A stretch of DNA of 64,000 nucleotides from Brumimicrobium glaciale (GCF_004152935.1 NZ_SETE01000001.1:186001-250000); one strand, 5' to 3'. Positions 16,365 through 25,497 are shown, counted from the first letter of the stretch. The notes: a model not told the origin generated them from the sequence alone. Made by a program: numbers and translations.

Positions 16365-17261
16365 ATGAATGATATTCTAATAACAAAAAGTTTACACAAA
16401 TCATACAAGAAACTTAATGCTTTAAAAGGGTTAAGTATATCTGTAAAGCAAGGTCAAATTTATGGTTTATTAGGTCCTAATGGGAGTGGGAAAACAACCA
16501 CGCTTGGAATTCTTTTAGGAGTTATTAAAGCTGATGGCGGTAGTTTTAGTTGGTTCGGAAAAGGTCAACGCGATGAAAACCGCAGTAATATCGGTGCATT
16601 ATTAGAAACGCCAAATTTCTATCCTTATTTGAATGCTATCGATAATCTTAAAATTGTTGCAGCCATAAAATCACTGGACAATACCAGTCAACGCATTGAA
16701 AAAGTACTTAAAAGAGTTGACCTTTGGAAAAGAAAAGACGCAACATTTAAAACGTATTCTTTGGGGATGAAGCAACGTTTGGCAATCGCAAGTGCGATTT
16801 TAGCAGATCCAGATGTATTGGTTTTGGATGAACCAACAAATGGTTTAGATCCTCAGGGAATTGCTGAAATTCGTTCGCTTATTTTAGATATCGCCGCAGA
16901 AGGAAAAACCATAATCATTGCTTCACATATTCTGGATGAAATAGAAAAAATGTGTACGCATGTGGCTATTTTAAAAGACGGAGAGTTGATTAGAGAAGCT
17001 ACATTGGATGAAATTATGATTCAAGATAAAGTCTTGTGCATTGGTTCAGATAACATTGAAGAACTCAAGTTAACCATTGAAGAAATTCCAGAATTGAAAT
17101 TCTTAAAAGACCTCGCTCCAAATATTCTTGTGAGTGTAGATGGAGAAATTTCAAACGCAATGGTCAATAAAATGCTCGCTGAAAAAGGAGTTTATTTGAA
17201 CACTTTAATGCTTCACAAGAAAAATTTAGAATCTACATTCTTAGAAATCATCAACAAATGA
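16365..17261 (+). CDS. ABC transporter ATP-binding protein (ABC-2 type exporter)
   Basis: The 298-residue protein has Walker A GPNGSGKTTT, signature YSLGMKQRLAIA, Walker B VLVLDEPTNG and the switch His in IASHILDE. The C-terminal 70 residues form an extension typical of ABC-2 exporters of the DrrA/bacitracin type. It overlaps the permease gene by 4 bp (ATGA), so the two form a simple two-gene exporter. The substrate cannot be told; a role in drug, lantibiotic or envelope-component export is typical. Confidence 0.9.
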   Translation: MNDILITKSLHKSYKKLNALKGLSISVKQGQIYGLLGPNGSGKTTTLGILLGVIKADGGSFSWFGKGQRDENRSNIGALLETPNFYPYLNAIDNLKIVAAIKSLDNTSQRIEKVLKRVDLWKRKDATFKTYSLGMKQRLAIASAILADPDVLVLDEPTNGLDPQGIAEIRSLILDIAAEGKTIIIASHILDEIEKMCTHVAILKDGELIREATLDEIMIQDKVLCIGSDNIEELKLTIEEIPELKFLKDLAPNILVSVDGEISNAMVNKMLAEKGVYLNTLMLHKKNLESTFLEIINK

Positions 17262-18061
17262 AACAACTACTTACCATAGAATTTATAAAGCTGAGAAAGT
17301 TAAAATCATTGCAGATTATCTTTTTGATTTATGCAATAATCTCTCCAATTACAATTTATGCGATTTCGACATTTATCACAAAATTCATGTCGTTTTTCTT
17401 ACCCAAAGATTGGTCGCCATTGGCATTTCCTGAAATATGGAATGTGGCAACTTATTCCGCGAGTTACTTTAATGTTTTAATGGGAATTCTCGCTGTTATT
17501 GTAATCAGCAATGAATACACTTACAAAACGCTAAGACAACATGTGATTGATGGATTGTCAATCAAAAAAGCAATTCTTGGAAAATTTATTGTTCTGCTTT
17601 CTTTTTCTATGATTATTACTTTATACACTTTCCTGACTGGATTAATATTTGGATTGGTCAATACAACGACTGATGCAACATTCATGACTGGAATTGACAG
17701 TGTAGGATTGTATTTCATTCAAACAATGTGTTATTTCAGTTTTGCTTTCTTTGTAGCGGTAATGCTGAAAAGAACAGCAGTTTCGATTGCCTTATTTATC
17801 TTGTCTTTTATCACCGAAACAATAATAGGAATTTCAATTTCATACGGCGGATTCCAAACACTGTATGCTTATATGCCATTGAACGCTTTTTCAAAATTGA
17901 CACCATTTCCAATTCTTAAAGAAATGATTGCGGCAGGTCAAGAAAGAAGTGGAAATGTTCCTGTAATATTAGACACACCAATTAATATAGCGGTCTGTTT
18001 AGTATATATGCTGTTGTTCTTTATGATTGCTTATTTCACATTGAAAAAACGTGATTTGTAG
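17258..18061 (+). CDS. ABC-2 type transporter permease
   Basis: The 267-residue protein has six hydrophobic segments (about 18-38, 64-83, 106-130, 147-167, 172-192 and 238-260) and partners the ATPase encoded immediately upstream. Its gene 3' end is unusual: the last 42 bases plus 3 more recur 461 bp downstream at 18481-18525 with two mismatches (see repeat entry). The protein itself appears complete. Confidence 0.85.
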   Translation: MKQLLTIEFIKLRKLKSLQIIFLIYAIISPITIYAISTFITKFMSFFLPKDWSPLAFPEIWNVATYSASYFNVLMGILAVIVISNEYTYKTLRQHVIDGLSIKKAILGKFIVLLSFSMIITLYTFLTGLIFGLVNTTTDATFMTGIDSVGLYFIQTMCYFSFAFFVAVMLKRTAVSIALFILSFITETIIGISISYGGFQTLYAYMPLNAFSKLTPFPILKEMIAAGQERSGNVPVILDTPINIAVCLVYMLLFFMIAYFTLKKRDL

Positions 18062-18090
18062 TTCCCCAGCTTATTTGAGTACTAGGTTTT

Positions 18091-18134
18091 TTTTCACAGA
18101 GATTCACGGAGGTTTTCACAGAGATACACGGAGA
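18091..18134. repeat. Two 22-bp tandem modules TTTTCACAGAGATTCACGGAG
   Basis: The units 18091-18112 and 18113-18134 are 22 bp each and nearly identical. They belong to the same class as 19663-19705 and, more distantly, 2984-3035. Confidence 0.7.
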
Positions 18135-18409
18135 AATTATAAAAGAAATAAATAGAGTAGAAATTCGTTCACCGCATTTTTATTTGAGACTTGACTAGTT
18201 CTTTAGCTTATTTGAGTAGGGTGCCTTGAGTTGAGATGAATTGTTTATTCAGACCGTAGCTAATTATTAAGATAAGGTTTTAAGCCTTTATATCAATTAT
18301 AGTGTTTTTATAAAACGGAACATCATTTTTGTCTGTTCAAAGGCAATTCATTGATTTGTAAAATTTATTATTCTTTCATGATCCTTCTTCGGACTGAAAG
18401 CCCAGCTTA

Positions 18410-18440
18410 ATTTAGCAGGATGCAACACGTCCTGCTAAAT
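18410..18440. repeat. Perfect 11-bp hairpin in intergenic DNA
   Basis: ATTTAGCAGGA (18410-18420) pairs with TCCTGCTAAAT (18430-18440) around a 9-nt loop. No T run follows, so it is a REP-like structure rather than a clear terminator. Confidence 0.6.
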
Positions 18441-18600
18441 CGGATATTGTTTTCACGCGCTGAAGGTACAGCTCAACTTTTTTATGATTGCTTATTTCAC
18501 ATTGAAAAAATGTGATCTGTAGTTCTGAGGTTAATTAAATGACTTAGTTGTTTAAGTCAAAATAAAATGTCAATAATATTACGAATTTTCAAATTAGAAA

Positions 18601-19563
18601 CTACTTCGAGATCAATTCAAATAATGCATCCAATCTCGGCGCAATAATCACCTCAATACGTCTGTTTTTCGACTTGTCATTGACATCTACAGGGTGAAAC
18701 GCTGAACGTCCAGAAGCTGAAAGAATCTCAGGATTAATAGTAGAGTTTTCAGTCATTATAGATACAACAGATGTTGATCTTAAAACAGAAAGTTCCCAGT
18801 TGTTTTTTGGGTGAGTAGCACTAGAAAGTGCATCAGTATCAGTATGTCCTTCAACGATAATTTCTAAATCACTTTCTCCTTCAATAGCTTTTGCCAATTG
18901 AATAATCGCTTTTTTTCCTTCTGCTTCAACTTTCGTGCTTCCTGAAGCAAACAATAGTTTTGCTTCTAAACTCACATATATTTTACCATTGCGTTCTTCA
19001 ACCTTCAATCCTTTATTCTCGAATCCACGAAGGGCTTGTGATATTTTTGTTTCCAGCGCTTTAACCGCAGCTTCTTGGCGAGAAATAATTTCTTCTAATT
19101 CAGCAACACGTTGTTCACGTTCTGCCAATAGGATTTGTTTGTTTTTCAATGCTTTTTCAGCGGCCATCAAAGCATCTTCTTTTCGCTGTGTTTCGATGAT
19201 TTTCGCTTCTAAATCAGCACGCATCCTTGCCAATTGCTTTGCATCGCTGTCTTTGATTTTATCCAGTTGCTCTTCAAATGAAGCGCCCATTGAAATGGCT
19301 TGTTGGTATTTCGCCTGTAATGCACGGTAAGAATTGCCCAATGCTGATGTGTCTGCCTTTAATTTAACAACATCTCTTTGCATCAATTCTGCTCTGGCTT
19401 GAATCGTTTTTAATTGTGCTTCATAATCTAATGAAGAAGTTTTAAACTTTTTCAATTCATCAGCGCAATTCTGTTCTTTCGCTAGTAAATCATTATATTT
19501 TTTAACTGGAATACAAGATCCAAGCGTAATTGTCAAAAGTAAAACACTAAATATTAATCGCAT
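18601..19563 (-). CDS. OmpA family lipoprotein with coiled coil
   Basis: The 320-residue protein has a lipobox signal (MRLIFSVLLLTITLGSC, Cys17), about 160 residues of coiled coil, and a C-terminal OmpA-like peptidoglycan-binding domain (LLFASGSTKVEAEGKKAI, IIVEGHTDTDA, NWELSVLRSTSVV and KSKNRRIEVII with the conserved diaminopimelate-binding Asp/Arg region). It should tether the outer membrane to peptidoglycan, probably as a lipid-anchored linker. It appears monocistronic. Confidence 0.9.
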   Translation of the reverse strand: MRLIFSVLLLTITLGSCIPVKKYNDLLAKEQNCADELKKFKTSSLDYEAQLKTIQARAELMQRDVVKLKADTSALGNSYRALQAKYQQAISMGASFEEQLDKIKDSDAKQLARMRADLEAKIIETQRKEDALMAAEKALKNKQILLAEREQRVAELEEIISRQEAAVKALETKISQALRGFENKGLKVEERNGKIYVSLEAKLLFASGSTKVEAEGKKAIIQLAKAIEGESDLEIIVEGHTDTDALSSATHPKNNWELSVLRSTSVVSIMTENSTINPEILSASGRSAFHPVDVNDKSKNRRIEVIIAPRLDALFELISK

Positions 19564-19662
19564 AATTTCTATATTGATTCATTTGATGTAAAGTTCGATA
19601 ATGTTTGTGTGGTTTTTTTGAGAGGCGTGGATAATTTTTAACAGTTGAATGTTGAAGTCAAA

Positions 19663-19705
19663 TTAACACGGAGATTCGCGGAGTTTTCGCAAAGGTTCGC
19701 AAAGA
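19663..19705. repeat. 22-bp-periodic repeat TTTTCGCAAAGGTTCGCAAAG
   Basis: Two modules, 19663-19683 and 19684-19705, follow the same R-substituted pattern as 18091-18134. The 320-bp gap 19564-19883 in which they lie holds no gene; it also has TCACTC- and ATTCATCATT-type simple words. Confidence 0.6.
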
Positions 19706-19883
19706 AGCAAAAGGAAAGGAAAGATTTGGTTTGATTTCTTGTTTCTCACTCTTCATTTGCTCTCACTCACTTTCTCACTCTGAATAAGGCAGTGGAACGC
19801 AAAGAAGAGAAATGGTCATTTATCATTCAAAATACATCATCACTGTCACCCCACAAAATTCAACATTCAACATTCATCACTCA

Positions 19884-21011
19884 TTATTCATCATTACGGA
19901 TAAACACCTCTTCCAAAACCTTACTTTCTTCTTCCCAGTTTTCAACAAGTGCTGCTTTTTTGCAATTTTCTTTTAACTCTGCTAAAAGAGTAGGGTTGTT
20001 TAATATTGAATTGATTGTTTCTGCCACTCCTTTTGCGCTGTGTTCTGGGATAATTCTTCCCACATTGTGTTTGTGAAGCACACGTTTTAATTCTATTAAA
20101 TCTGAACTGATCACAGGCGTCGTAGTGTGGATGTAATCGAAAATTTTGTTGGGTAATGAAAATTTGTAATTTGAATTGGTGTCTTTGTCTAAACTCAATC
20201 CTAAATCTGCATGGTAAGTGTAATTCATCATCGTGTTATAAGGGACACGACCCACGAAGCGGACTTTTTCTTCGAGTTGATTTTCTATTACCATGATTTT
20301 GAGATCTGGAATAACATCACCACTTCCAACAATGACAAATAAAGCTTTTTCAATCTCTTTCATTGCCATAACAGCTTCCTCAGCTCCTCGGTCAACATTA
20401 ATTCCTGAACCTTGAAGAATAATTATGTGTTTATCTTCTGGGAGTTTTAACTCTGCTTTACTTAAAATCGTTTCAGGTTTCCATAGCTTCGATACATTTC
20501 TAACTATTCGAACGTTTTTATGGTATTTCTTAGAATAAATAGAAGCTATTGATTCATTTACGGTGTAGACTGATTCTAATTTTGGAAAAATCCATTCTTC
20601 AATTTTCAACCAAACATTTCTAACTTTTGGTCTGGCTGTTAATTCTGGAACTTCTGTAAATAATTCATGTGTGTCATAAACCAATCTTGAGTTGCTTTTT
20701 AGTTTATGTGCACAGTAATTGGCCAATAAAGAATCTAAGTCGTTACTCAATAAAACATCAGAAGGATTGAAAAGTAAAAACCAAAAAAGACGTAAATTGT
20801 AGTTCGCATAAAACAAAGCGCCCTTGGTGAAAACGAGTTTAAAACGCTTTATACGGTATTTTCGATCAGTAATTTCTTGACTTGTTTTTAGTCTACGTCC
20901 TACCAATAGTACATCGTAGTTGTTTTCGTGAAGAAATGAACATACTTTGTGCACACGTTGGTCCGTATACAAGTCATTGGTTACAGAAACAATAATCTTT
21001 TTTGTTTTCAT
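19884..21011 (-). CDS. Glycosyltransferase, GT4-like (GT-B fold)
   Basis: From ATG at 21011 the protein is about 375 residues: an N-terminal Rossmann-like domain (KKIIVSVTNDLYTDQRVHKVCSFL, typical of the group 1 family acceptor domain), a central VYTVNESIASIYSKKY, and a C-terminal nucleotide-sugar domain with LQGSGINVDRGAEEAVMAM, FVGRVPYNTMMNYTYHADLGLSL and LPNKIFDYIHTTTPVISSDL. These match retaining GT-B enzymes of cell-surface polysaccharide or lipid glycosylation. An upstream start 16 codons earlier is less likely because a TACTTTTG -7 box lies between it and this ATG. No other sugar genes are adjacent. Confidence 0.85.
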   Translation of the reverse strand: MKTKKIIVSVTNDLYTDQRVHKVCSFLHENNYDVLLVGRRLKTSQEITDRKYRIKRFKLVFTKGALFYANYNLRLFWFLLFNPSDVLLSNDLDSLLANYCAHKLKSNSRLVYDTHELFTEVPELTARPKVRNVWLKIEEWIFPKLESVYTVNESIASIYSKKYHKNVRIVRNVSKLWKPETILSKAELKLPEDKHIIILQGSGINVDRGAEEAVMAMKEIEKALFVIVGSGDVIPDLKIMVIENQLEEKVRFVGRVPYNTMMNYTYHADLGLSLDKDTNSNYKFSLPNKIFDYIHTTTPVISSDLIELKRVLHKHNVGRIIPEHSAKGVAETINSILNNPTLLAELKENCKKAALVENWEEESKVLEEVFIRNDE

Positions 21012-21016
21012 TGTTA

Positions 21017-21024
21017 CAAAAGTA
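21017..21024 (-). promoter_or_regulatory. -7 promoter box TACTTTTG, 5 nt from the glycosyltransferase ATG
   Basis: The box is an exact TAnnTTTG match on the minus strand, separated from ATG 21011 by 5 nt, which fixes the start choice and predicts a leaderless transcript. No -33 TTTG is evident. Confidence 0.55.
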
Positions 21025-21318
21025 GTTATTTCAATAGCATTTTTGATTTTGAACTGCAATTCAATTTCTAGATTTAAAAATTGGATGAGAAAATTTGAGT
21101 AATTATCTTGTTAACCCAATAATTATAATCAGTTTCGAATCCTCATTCCTCACAATGGAGTTTCCATGTGAATTATCCACTCATTTAAGCACAAGTTTCA
21201 CTCAAACGAGTTAGTCTATTAACTCAATAAAGTCGAGATAATTATAAAATGAATTTGTCAGTATTTTAATGATTGTTAAAGGTCTATAATAATGTATGGT
21301 ATAAATAAAGAGTTTTCT

Positions 21319-21326
21319 TATTTTTG
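21319..21326 (+). promoter_or_regulatory. -7 promoter box TATTTTTG of the peptidylprolyl isomerase gene
   Basis: The sequence matches TAnnTTTG exactly and ends 18 nt before the ATG at 21345. Confidence 0.5.
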
Positions 21327-21344
21327 GGCAATTAAATTTATATT

Positions 21345-22439
21345 ATGAGATTATTATTTACCATTGTTTTCGCTTTATCTTTTACTTTTTTATCTATTGC
21401 ACAAAGCAAAGAATTGAAACTTGAAAAAGGATTATATGCCAATATATCAACCAATAAAGGTGCTATATTTTTGAAGTTACATCACGAAGAAGCGCCATTG
21501 ACAGTCGCTAATTTTGTTGGTTTAGCGGAAGGAAAACTTAAGGTTTTTGATTCAATTAAAATTAAAGAACCGTATTACGATGGAGTAGTTTTTCATAGAG
21601 TAATCAATAATTTCATGATCCAAGGAGGCGACCCAACCGGAACCGGTAATGGTGGTCCAGGTTATCGTTTTTGGGATGAAGCAGACAATGGAGTTGAGCA
21701 CATGAAAGGTTCTCTTTCTATGGCCAATGCTGGTCCTAACACAAACGGAAGCCAATTCTTTATAACGCATTTAGCAACACCACATTTGAATGGTAAGCAC
21801 ACTGTTTTTGGTCAGGTTTTGGCAGGACAGGATGTTGTGGACTTAATCGTACAAGGAGACACGATAAAAAGTATCGAAATTGTAAAGAAAGGTTTGAAGT
21901 ACAAATGGTTTTATAATCCTTCGAAAGTTTTTAAAGCAGAATATGAAGCTAAAGAAGCGATTGTTGAAGTAGAACGTTTGAAAGCTGAGAAGTTAAAAGC
22001 TCAAAATAAAGTACGTATGATTGAAGCTAAAGCAAAGTCTGAAGAAGAGTACAAAACTTATTTCTATGATTTAGTCAAAGAAATGGAGCCAAATGCTATT
22101 CAAACAGAATCTGGTTTAGTTTACGTTATGCATAAAGAAGGAGAAGGTGAATTGGCTGAAAGAGGAGATGATGTGAGTTTGCATTATTTAGGTGAAGCTG
22201 TTTTTGGAGAAAAATTTGATTCATCTTATGACAGAAATGCGCCTTTAGATTTTAAATATCTAGAGATGGGATTAATCCCAGGTTTCAACGAAGGAGTTGG
22301 GTTAAGTAAACAAGGAACTAAAATTGATTTATACATTCCTTACTTTTTAGGTTACGGAAAAAATGGACGTCAACCAACAATTCAACCTTATGCAGATTTA
22401 ATTTTTAGAATTGAAATGTTAAAGCTTAAGAAAAACTAA
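21345..22439 (+). CDS. Exported cyclophilin-FKBP fusion peptidylprolyl isomerase
   Basis: The 364-residue protein has a signal peptide ([20 protein letters not shown]), then a cyclophilin domain (about 30-180) with [21 protein letters not shown] and [20 protein letters not shown], including the catalytic Arg of FHR and the QFF motif. A Lys/Glu-rich helical linker (about 195-240) leads to an FKBP domain (about 250-364: [51 protein letters not shown]). Two PPIase folds of different families in one chain imply a periplasmic folding factor for outer membrane or secreted proteins. Its stop overlaps the start of the DUF5686 gene. Confidence 0.9.
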   Translation: MRLLFTIVFALSFTFLSIAQSKELKLEKGLYANISTNKGAIFLKLHHEEAPLTVANFVGLAEGKLKVFDSIKIKEPYYDGVVFHRVINNFMIQGGDPTGTGNGGPGYRFWDEADNGVEHMKGSLSMANAGPNTNGSQFFITHLATPHLNGKHTVFGQVLAGQDVVDLIVQGDTIKSIEIVKKGLKYKWFYNPSKVFKAEYEAKEAIVEVERLKAEKLKAQNKVRMIEAKAKSEEEYKTYFYDLVKEMEPNAIQTESGLVYVMHKEGEGELAERGDDVSLHYLGEAVFGEKFDSSYDRNAPLDFKYLEMGLIPGFNEGVGLSKQGTKIDLYIPYFLGYGKNGRQPTIQPYADLIFRIEMLKLKKN

Positions 22440-24841
22440 TGGGTAGAGTTCTAATATTCCTGACGTTATTATTTGCGTCAAATCAATTTATTGCTCAGGA
22501 AACTAAGATCCAGGTTGTAGATGCTCAGACAAATAACCCTGTCTCTTTTGCTAAAATTTCAGATGGCATAAACAAAGCGGTAATCACAGATATTGATGGA
22601 AAAGCATCATTATTAATTATTGAATCGCACTTATATTCATTTCGATTTTTCGATTACAAAGACACCATAATAAAAGGTGCTGCCCTGCTTGAAAATCCTA
22701 AGGTTTTTTTATTTCCTGATGCACAAGTTTATGCAGAAGTTGTGATTACACCCGGAGAAAATCCAGCACATCGAATTATTCAAAATGTAATGGACAATAA
22801 GAAGGAGAATGATCCATTGAGAAATGATGCATTTACTTATAATTCATATTCAAAATTATATTTTACCGGAGAATTGCAAGAAGGGGTCAATAGAGATACA
22901 ATCACTGATTCTTCTACGATAAAAACAATGGAGTTCTTTGATAAAAAGTACATCTTTTTGACAGAAACTAAAGCAAACCGTACTTTTTCGCCTCCAAGTT
23001 ATGACAAAGAAGTTGTTACCGCTTATAACGTTTCAGGAGTTAAAGATCCACTTTTTGCAACATTGGTTAATCAATTCCAGTCATTTTCATTTTATGATAA
23101 TAATTTTGAATTAAACCAAAAAGCATACATTAATCCGATAGCACCAGGAGGACTGCGCAGGTATTTATTTATTTTGGAAGACACCTTGGTTCATCCTTCA
23201 ACTCAAGATACGACTTACACAATTAAATATAGACCTCGTAAAGGGAAGATTTTTGATGGATTGTCAGGTTATTTATTTGTAAGAACTAACGGTTGGGCCA
23301 TTGAGCGCGTAATTGCTTCTCCATATCCAGAAGAAGGAATTATGAATGTAAAAACCATTCAAGAATATACTTTTACTGCGGATAAAAAATGGTTTCCGAG
23401 TAAGATCAGCACGGAACTTAATTTCAAAGGTATTCAATTGGGGAAATACACAGAAATGATAGGTAGAAGCTCTGTGTATATCAATGATGTTGCATTCCAA
23501 GAGCCTTCCAATAAAAGCTTTAATCCTGTCTCTGTTGAAGTTCAAGAAGGAGCTTTACGAGATTCATTGGCCATTAAAGAATTGCGGGGAAATACTGCTT
23601 CTGGTAAGGAGGATGGGACTTACGTGTTCGTTGATAGTATTGCTAAAGATGCCAACTTAGATCGTTTAGTATTTTTGGCTAAAGTGGGTACTTCTGGTAA
23701 GATTCCTTTTGGAAAATTCAATGTTCCAGTTTGGCAAGTAGCTTATTTTAATCGCCAGGAAGGACTTCGTTTAGGATTAGGACTTGAAACAAATAGTCGT
23801 TTAAGTGAAGTTTTTAGTGCTGCAGGATATGCTGCTTATGGGCTTAAAGATAAAGAATGGAAATGGGGAGGAAATGTGAATTTCACCTTGAATCAAAAAC
23901 GAAACGTAGATTTAAAATTCATTTATCAAGATGATATTCATGAACGTGGAAATACCAATTATTACGATGATGCTTTCAATTTAACGAATCAAGGAATTTA
24001 CAGAGATTTCTTTGTGAGTTTAGCGGATAGACAACGTTTCGCAGGTATTAATTTGAGCGGTTTAATTCGTCAAAATCTAAAAGTACAAGTTTTCGCAAAT
24101 TACAAACGCTTCACTTTTGTTGATGATTATCAATATGCTCCTTTGTTCACTTTAAATGGAACAGCCAATCAATTTGATGTTGCTGAAGCAGGATTTGTTA
24201 TCAATTGGAATATCCGGGAAAAAATCATGATGCTCGAAAACAGAAGGGTTTCATTGGGTACAAAATGGCCTAAAATTACATTGAAAGCTGTTAAGGGAAT
24301 AAATGGAATTTTTGAATCTAATTATGATTACTACCGTTTCAATTTGGAGATTCATCAAGATTTTGTAATTCGAGGAGCGGGGAATTTGAATATTGTTCAT
24401 AAAAGTGGAATGACAATTGGAAATGTTCCGCTTACATTGCAGCAAATTCAAGAGGGTACAGGAATAAGATATACCTTATCTGTTGCTAATACTTTTGAAA
24501 CGATGGGACCTTCAGAATTTTTCAGTGATAAGTTCTCGTCTTTATTTGTTCGTTTCACCTTCTTACCAATAAAAAATAAATCAGGATGGTCTGAGCCAAC
24601 ATTTGTTATTCACAACGCTGCTGGTGTTGGTGAAATGGCAAATAGGGGAGATCATCAAAATTTCGACTTTAAGACTCCAGAAAAAGGATATTATGAATCA
24701 GGTTTAATAGCAGACTATCTTTTGAAAATAGGCCCACTTGGATTTGGAGCGGGTGTTTTCTATCGTTATGGACCGTATCAATTTGCTGAAACAAAAGACA
24801 ACTTCTTTTATAAGGTGTCTGTACGTTTACAATTTATGTAG
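22439..24841 (+). CDS. DUF5686 family outer membrane protein with carboxypeptidase-regulatory-like domain
   Basis: The 800-residue protein has a signal peptide (ending near FASNQFIAQ), an N-terminal carboxypeptidase-regulatory-like beta domain (TKIQVVDAQTNNPVSFAKIS ... VITDIDGKASL), then DUF5686 features: AEVVITPGENPAHRIIQNVMDNK and a long C-terminal barrel with many aromatic strands ending in SVRLQFM. DUF5686 proteins are widespread in Bacteroidota outer membranes, with no settled function. The ATG overlaps the PPIase stop (TAATG), so the isomerase may help fold this barrel. Confidence 0.85.
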   Translation: MGRVLIFLTLLFASNQFIAQETKIQVVDAQTNNPVSFAKISDGINKAVITDIDGKASLLIIESHLYSFRFFDYKDTIIKGAALLENPKVFLFPDAQVYAEVVITPGENPAHRIIQNVMDNKKENDPLRNDAFTYNSYSKLYFTGELQEGVNRDTITDSSTIKTMEFFDKKYIFLTETKANRTFSPPSYDKEVVTAYNVSGVKDPLFATLVNQFQSFSFYDNNFELNQKAYINPIAPGGLRRYLFILEDTLVHPSTQDTTYTIKYRPRKGKIFDGLSGYLFVRTNGWAIERVIASPYPEEGIMNVKTIQEYTFTADKKWFPSKISTELNFKGIQLGKYTEMIGRSSVYINDVAFQEPSNKSFNPVSVEVQEGALRDSLAIKELRGNTASGKEDGTYVFVDSIAKDANLDRLVFLAKVGTSGKIPFGKFNVPVWQVAYFNRQEGLRLGLGLETNSRLSEVFSAAGYAAYGLKDKEWKWGGNVNFTLNQKRNVDLKFIYQDDIHERGNTNYYDDAFNLTNQGIYRDFFVSLADRQRFAGINLSGLIRQNLKVQVFANYKRFTFVDDYQYAPLFTLNGTANQFDVAEAGFVINWNIREKIMMLENRRVSLGTKWPKITLKAVKGINGIFESNYDYYRFNLEIHQDFVIRGAGNLNIVHKSGMTIGNVPLTLQQIQEGTGIRYTLSVANTFETMGPSEFFSDKFSSLFVRFTFLPIKNKSGWSEPTFVIHNAAGVGEMANRGDHQNFDFKTPEKGYYESGLIADYLLKIGPLGFGAGVFYRYGPYQFAETKDNFFYKVSVRLQFM

Positions 24842-24863
24842 AAACGCTGCGCTATTTATAATT

Positions 24864-25385
24864 GGCTCTATATGAAATACTGTGGGTAATCAATTTTAAT
24901 CCTTTGAAAAATTAATAGTTCTAGTACGAATTTAACTGTAACCTACACGAGTTGTATTTTAAAGTATTTATCCAAATCATCATTTCATTTTTACTAGCAA
25001 GTATATGGTGGTCGGTATTTCAGTTGGTTAGTCCCGTCGGGACGGCATATTAATAGCCAAGGACGTAAGTCCTTGGCTTAAAACAAATAGATATAATACA
25101 GAACCCAACAAAATCGACCTAATTGCATGCAATTAGGTCGATTTTGTTGGGTTCTGTTTCGGTTTGTATCGTTTGGCGGATGGACTTACGTCCATCCCTA
25201 TTAGCATGCCGTCCCTCTGGGACTTCGAACAATAAATACTTAAATAACAGGAGTTTATAAGATTAAGCGAAATGTATTTTAATAGAAAGTCTCCATTTAA
25301 ATAAAAGTAGAACCGAATTAACAATCGTTTAGCTTCAACTAAAACCATAGATTTTAAATCTACCCACACAAAATCATATAGAACC
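24864..25385. mobile_element. MITE copy A, non-autonomous element with ISL3-like ends
   Basis: The 522-bp noncoding element has imperfect terminal inverted repeats: GGCTCTATATGA...TGTGGGTA on the left and its partner GGTTCTATATGA...TGTGGGTA read inwards from the right. Flanking 8-mers TTATAATT (24856-24863) and TTAAAATT (25386-25393) differ by one base and look like an 8-bp target duplication. The core holds a 60-nt perfect palindrome (25098-25157) and smaller hairpins (CCAAGGACGTAAGTCCTTGG, GGATGGACTTACGTCCATCC). Copy B is at 52146-52672. The GG-start and 8-bp duplication suggest ISL3; no transposase is encoded. Confidence 0.85.
25098..25157. repeat. 60-nt perfect palindrome at the centre of MITE copy A
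   Basis: The arms are 30 bp each with no spacer (centre GCATGC). The outermost pairs read ACAGAACCC/GGGTTCTGT here and ACAAAACCC/GGGTTTTGT in copy B, so both arms changed together. Confidence 0.9.
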
Positions 25386-25489
25386 TTAAAATTACAGGTT
25401 GATCAAGTGTGTTTCGCTTATTATAAAGAAAAAGAAAGAACAATTTTTCTCTGTTGATTTGACTTCAATTGAAATCAATTATTTCTGAT

Positions 25490-25497
25490 TAACTTTG
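25490..25497 (+). promoter_or_regulatory. -7 promoter box TAACTTTG of the radical SAM gene
   Basis: An exact TAnnTTTG match lies 6 nt before the ATG at 25504, with ATTG 18 nt upstream as a possible -33. It decides against the in-frame TTG at 25495, which lies inside the box. Confidence 0.6.

Larger units (their letters stand above)
18020..18525. repeat. Direct duplication of the permease gene 3' end flanking a 416-bp noncoding segment
   Basis: Bases 18020-18064, which encode the last 13 residues and stop of the permease, recur at 18481-18525 with 43 of 45 identical. The second copy has no gene in front of it. The 416 bp between are noncoding and hold a 22-bp tandem repeat (18091-18134), a perfect 11-bp hairpin (18410-18440) and two AGCTTATTTGAGTA words (about 18068 and 18207). 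The pattern resembles the scar of an insertion or a segmental duplication at the gene end. Confidence 0.8.

Noticed and set aside
25133-25369. 78-residue minus-strand frame inside MITE copy A
   Set aside because: It is made of the element's inverted repeats, is not open in copy B, and has no start context or known domain.
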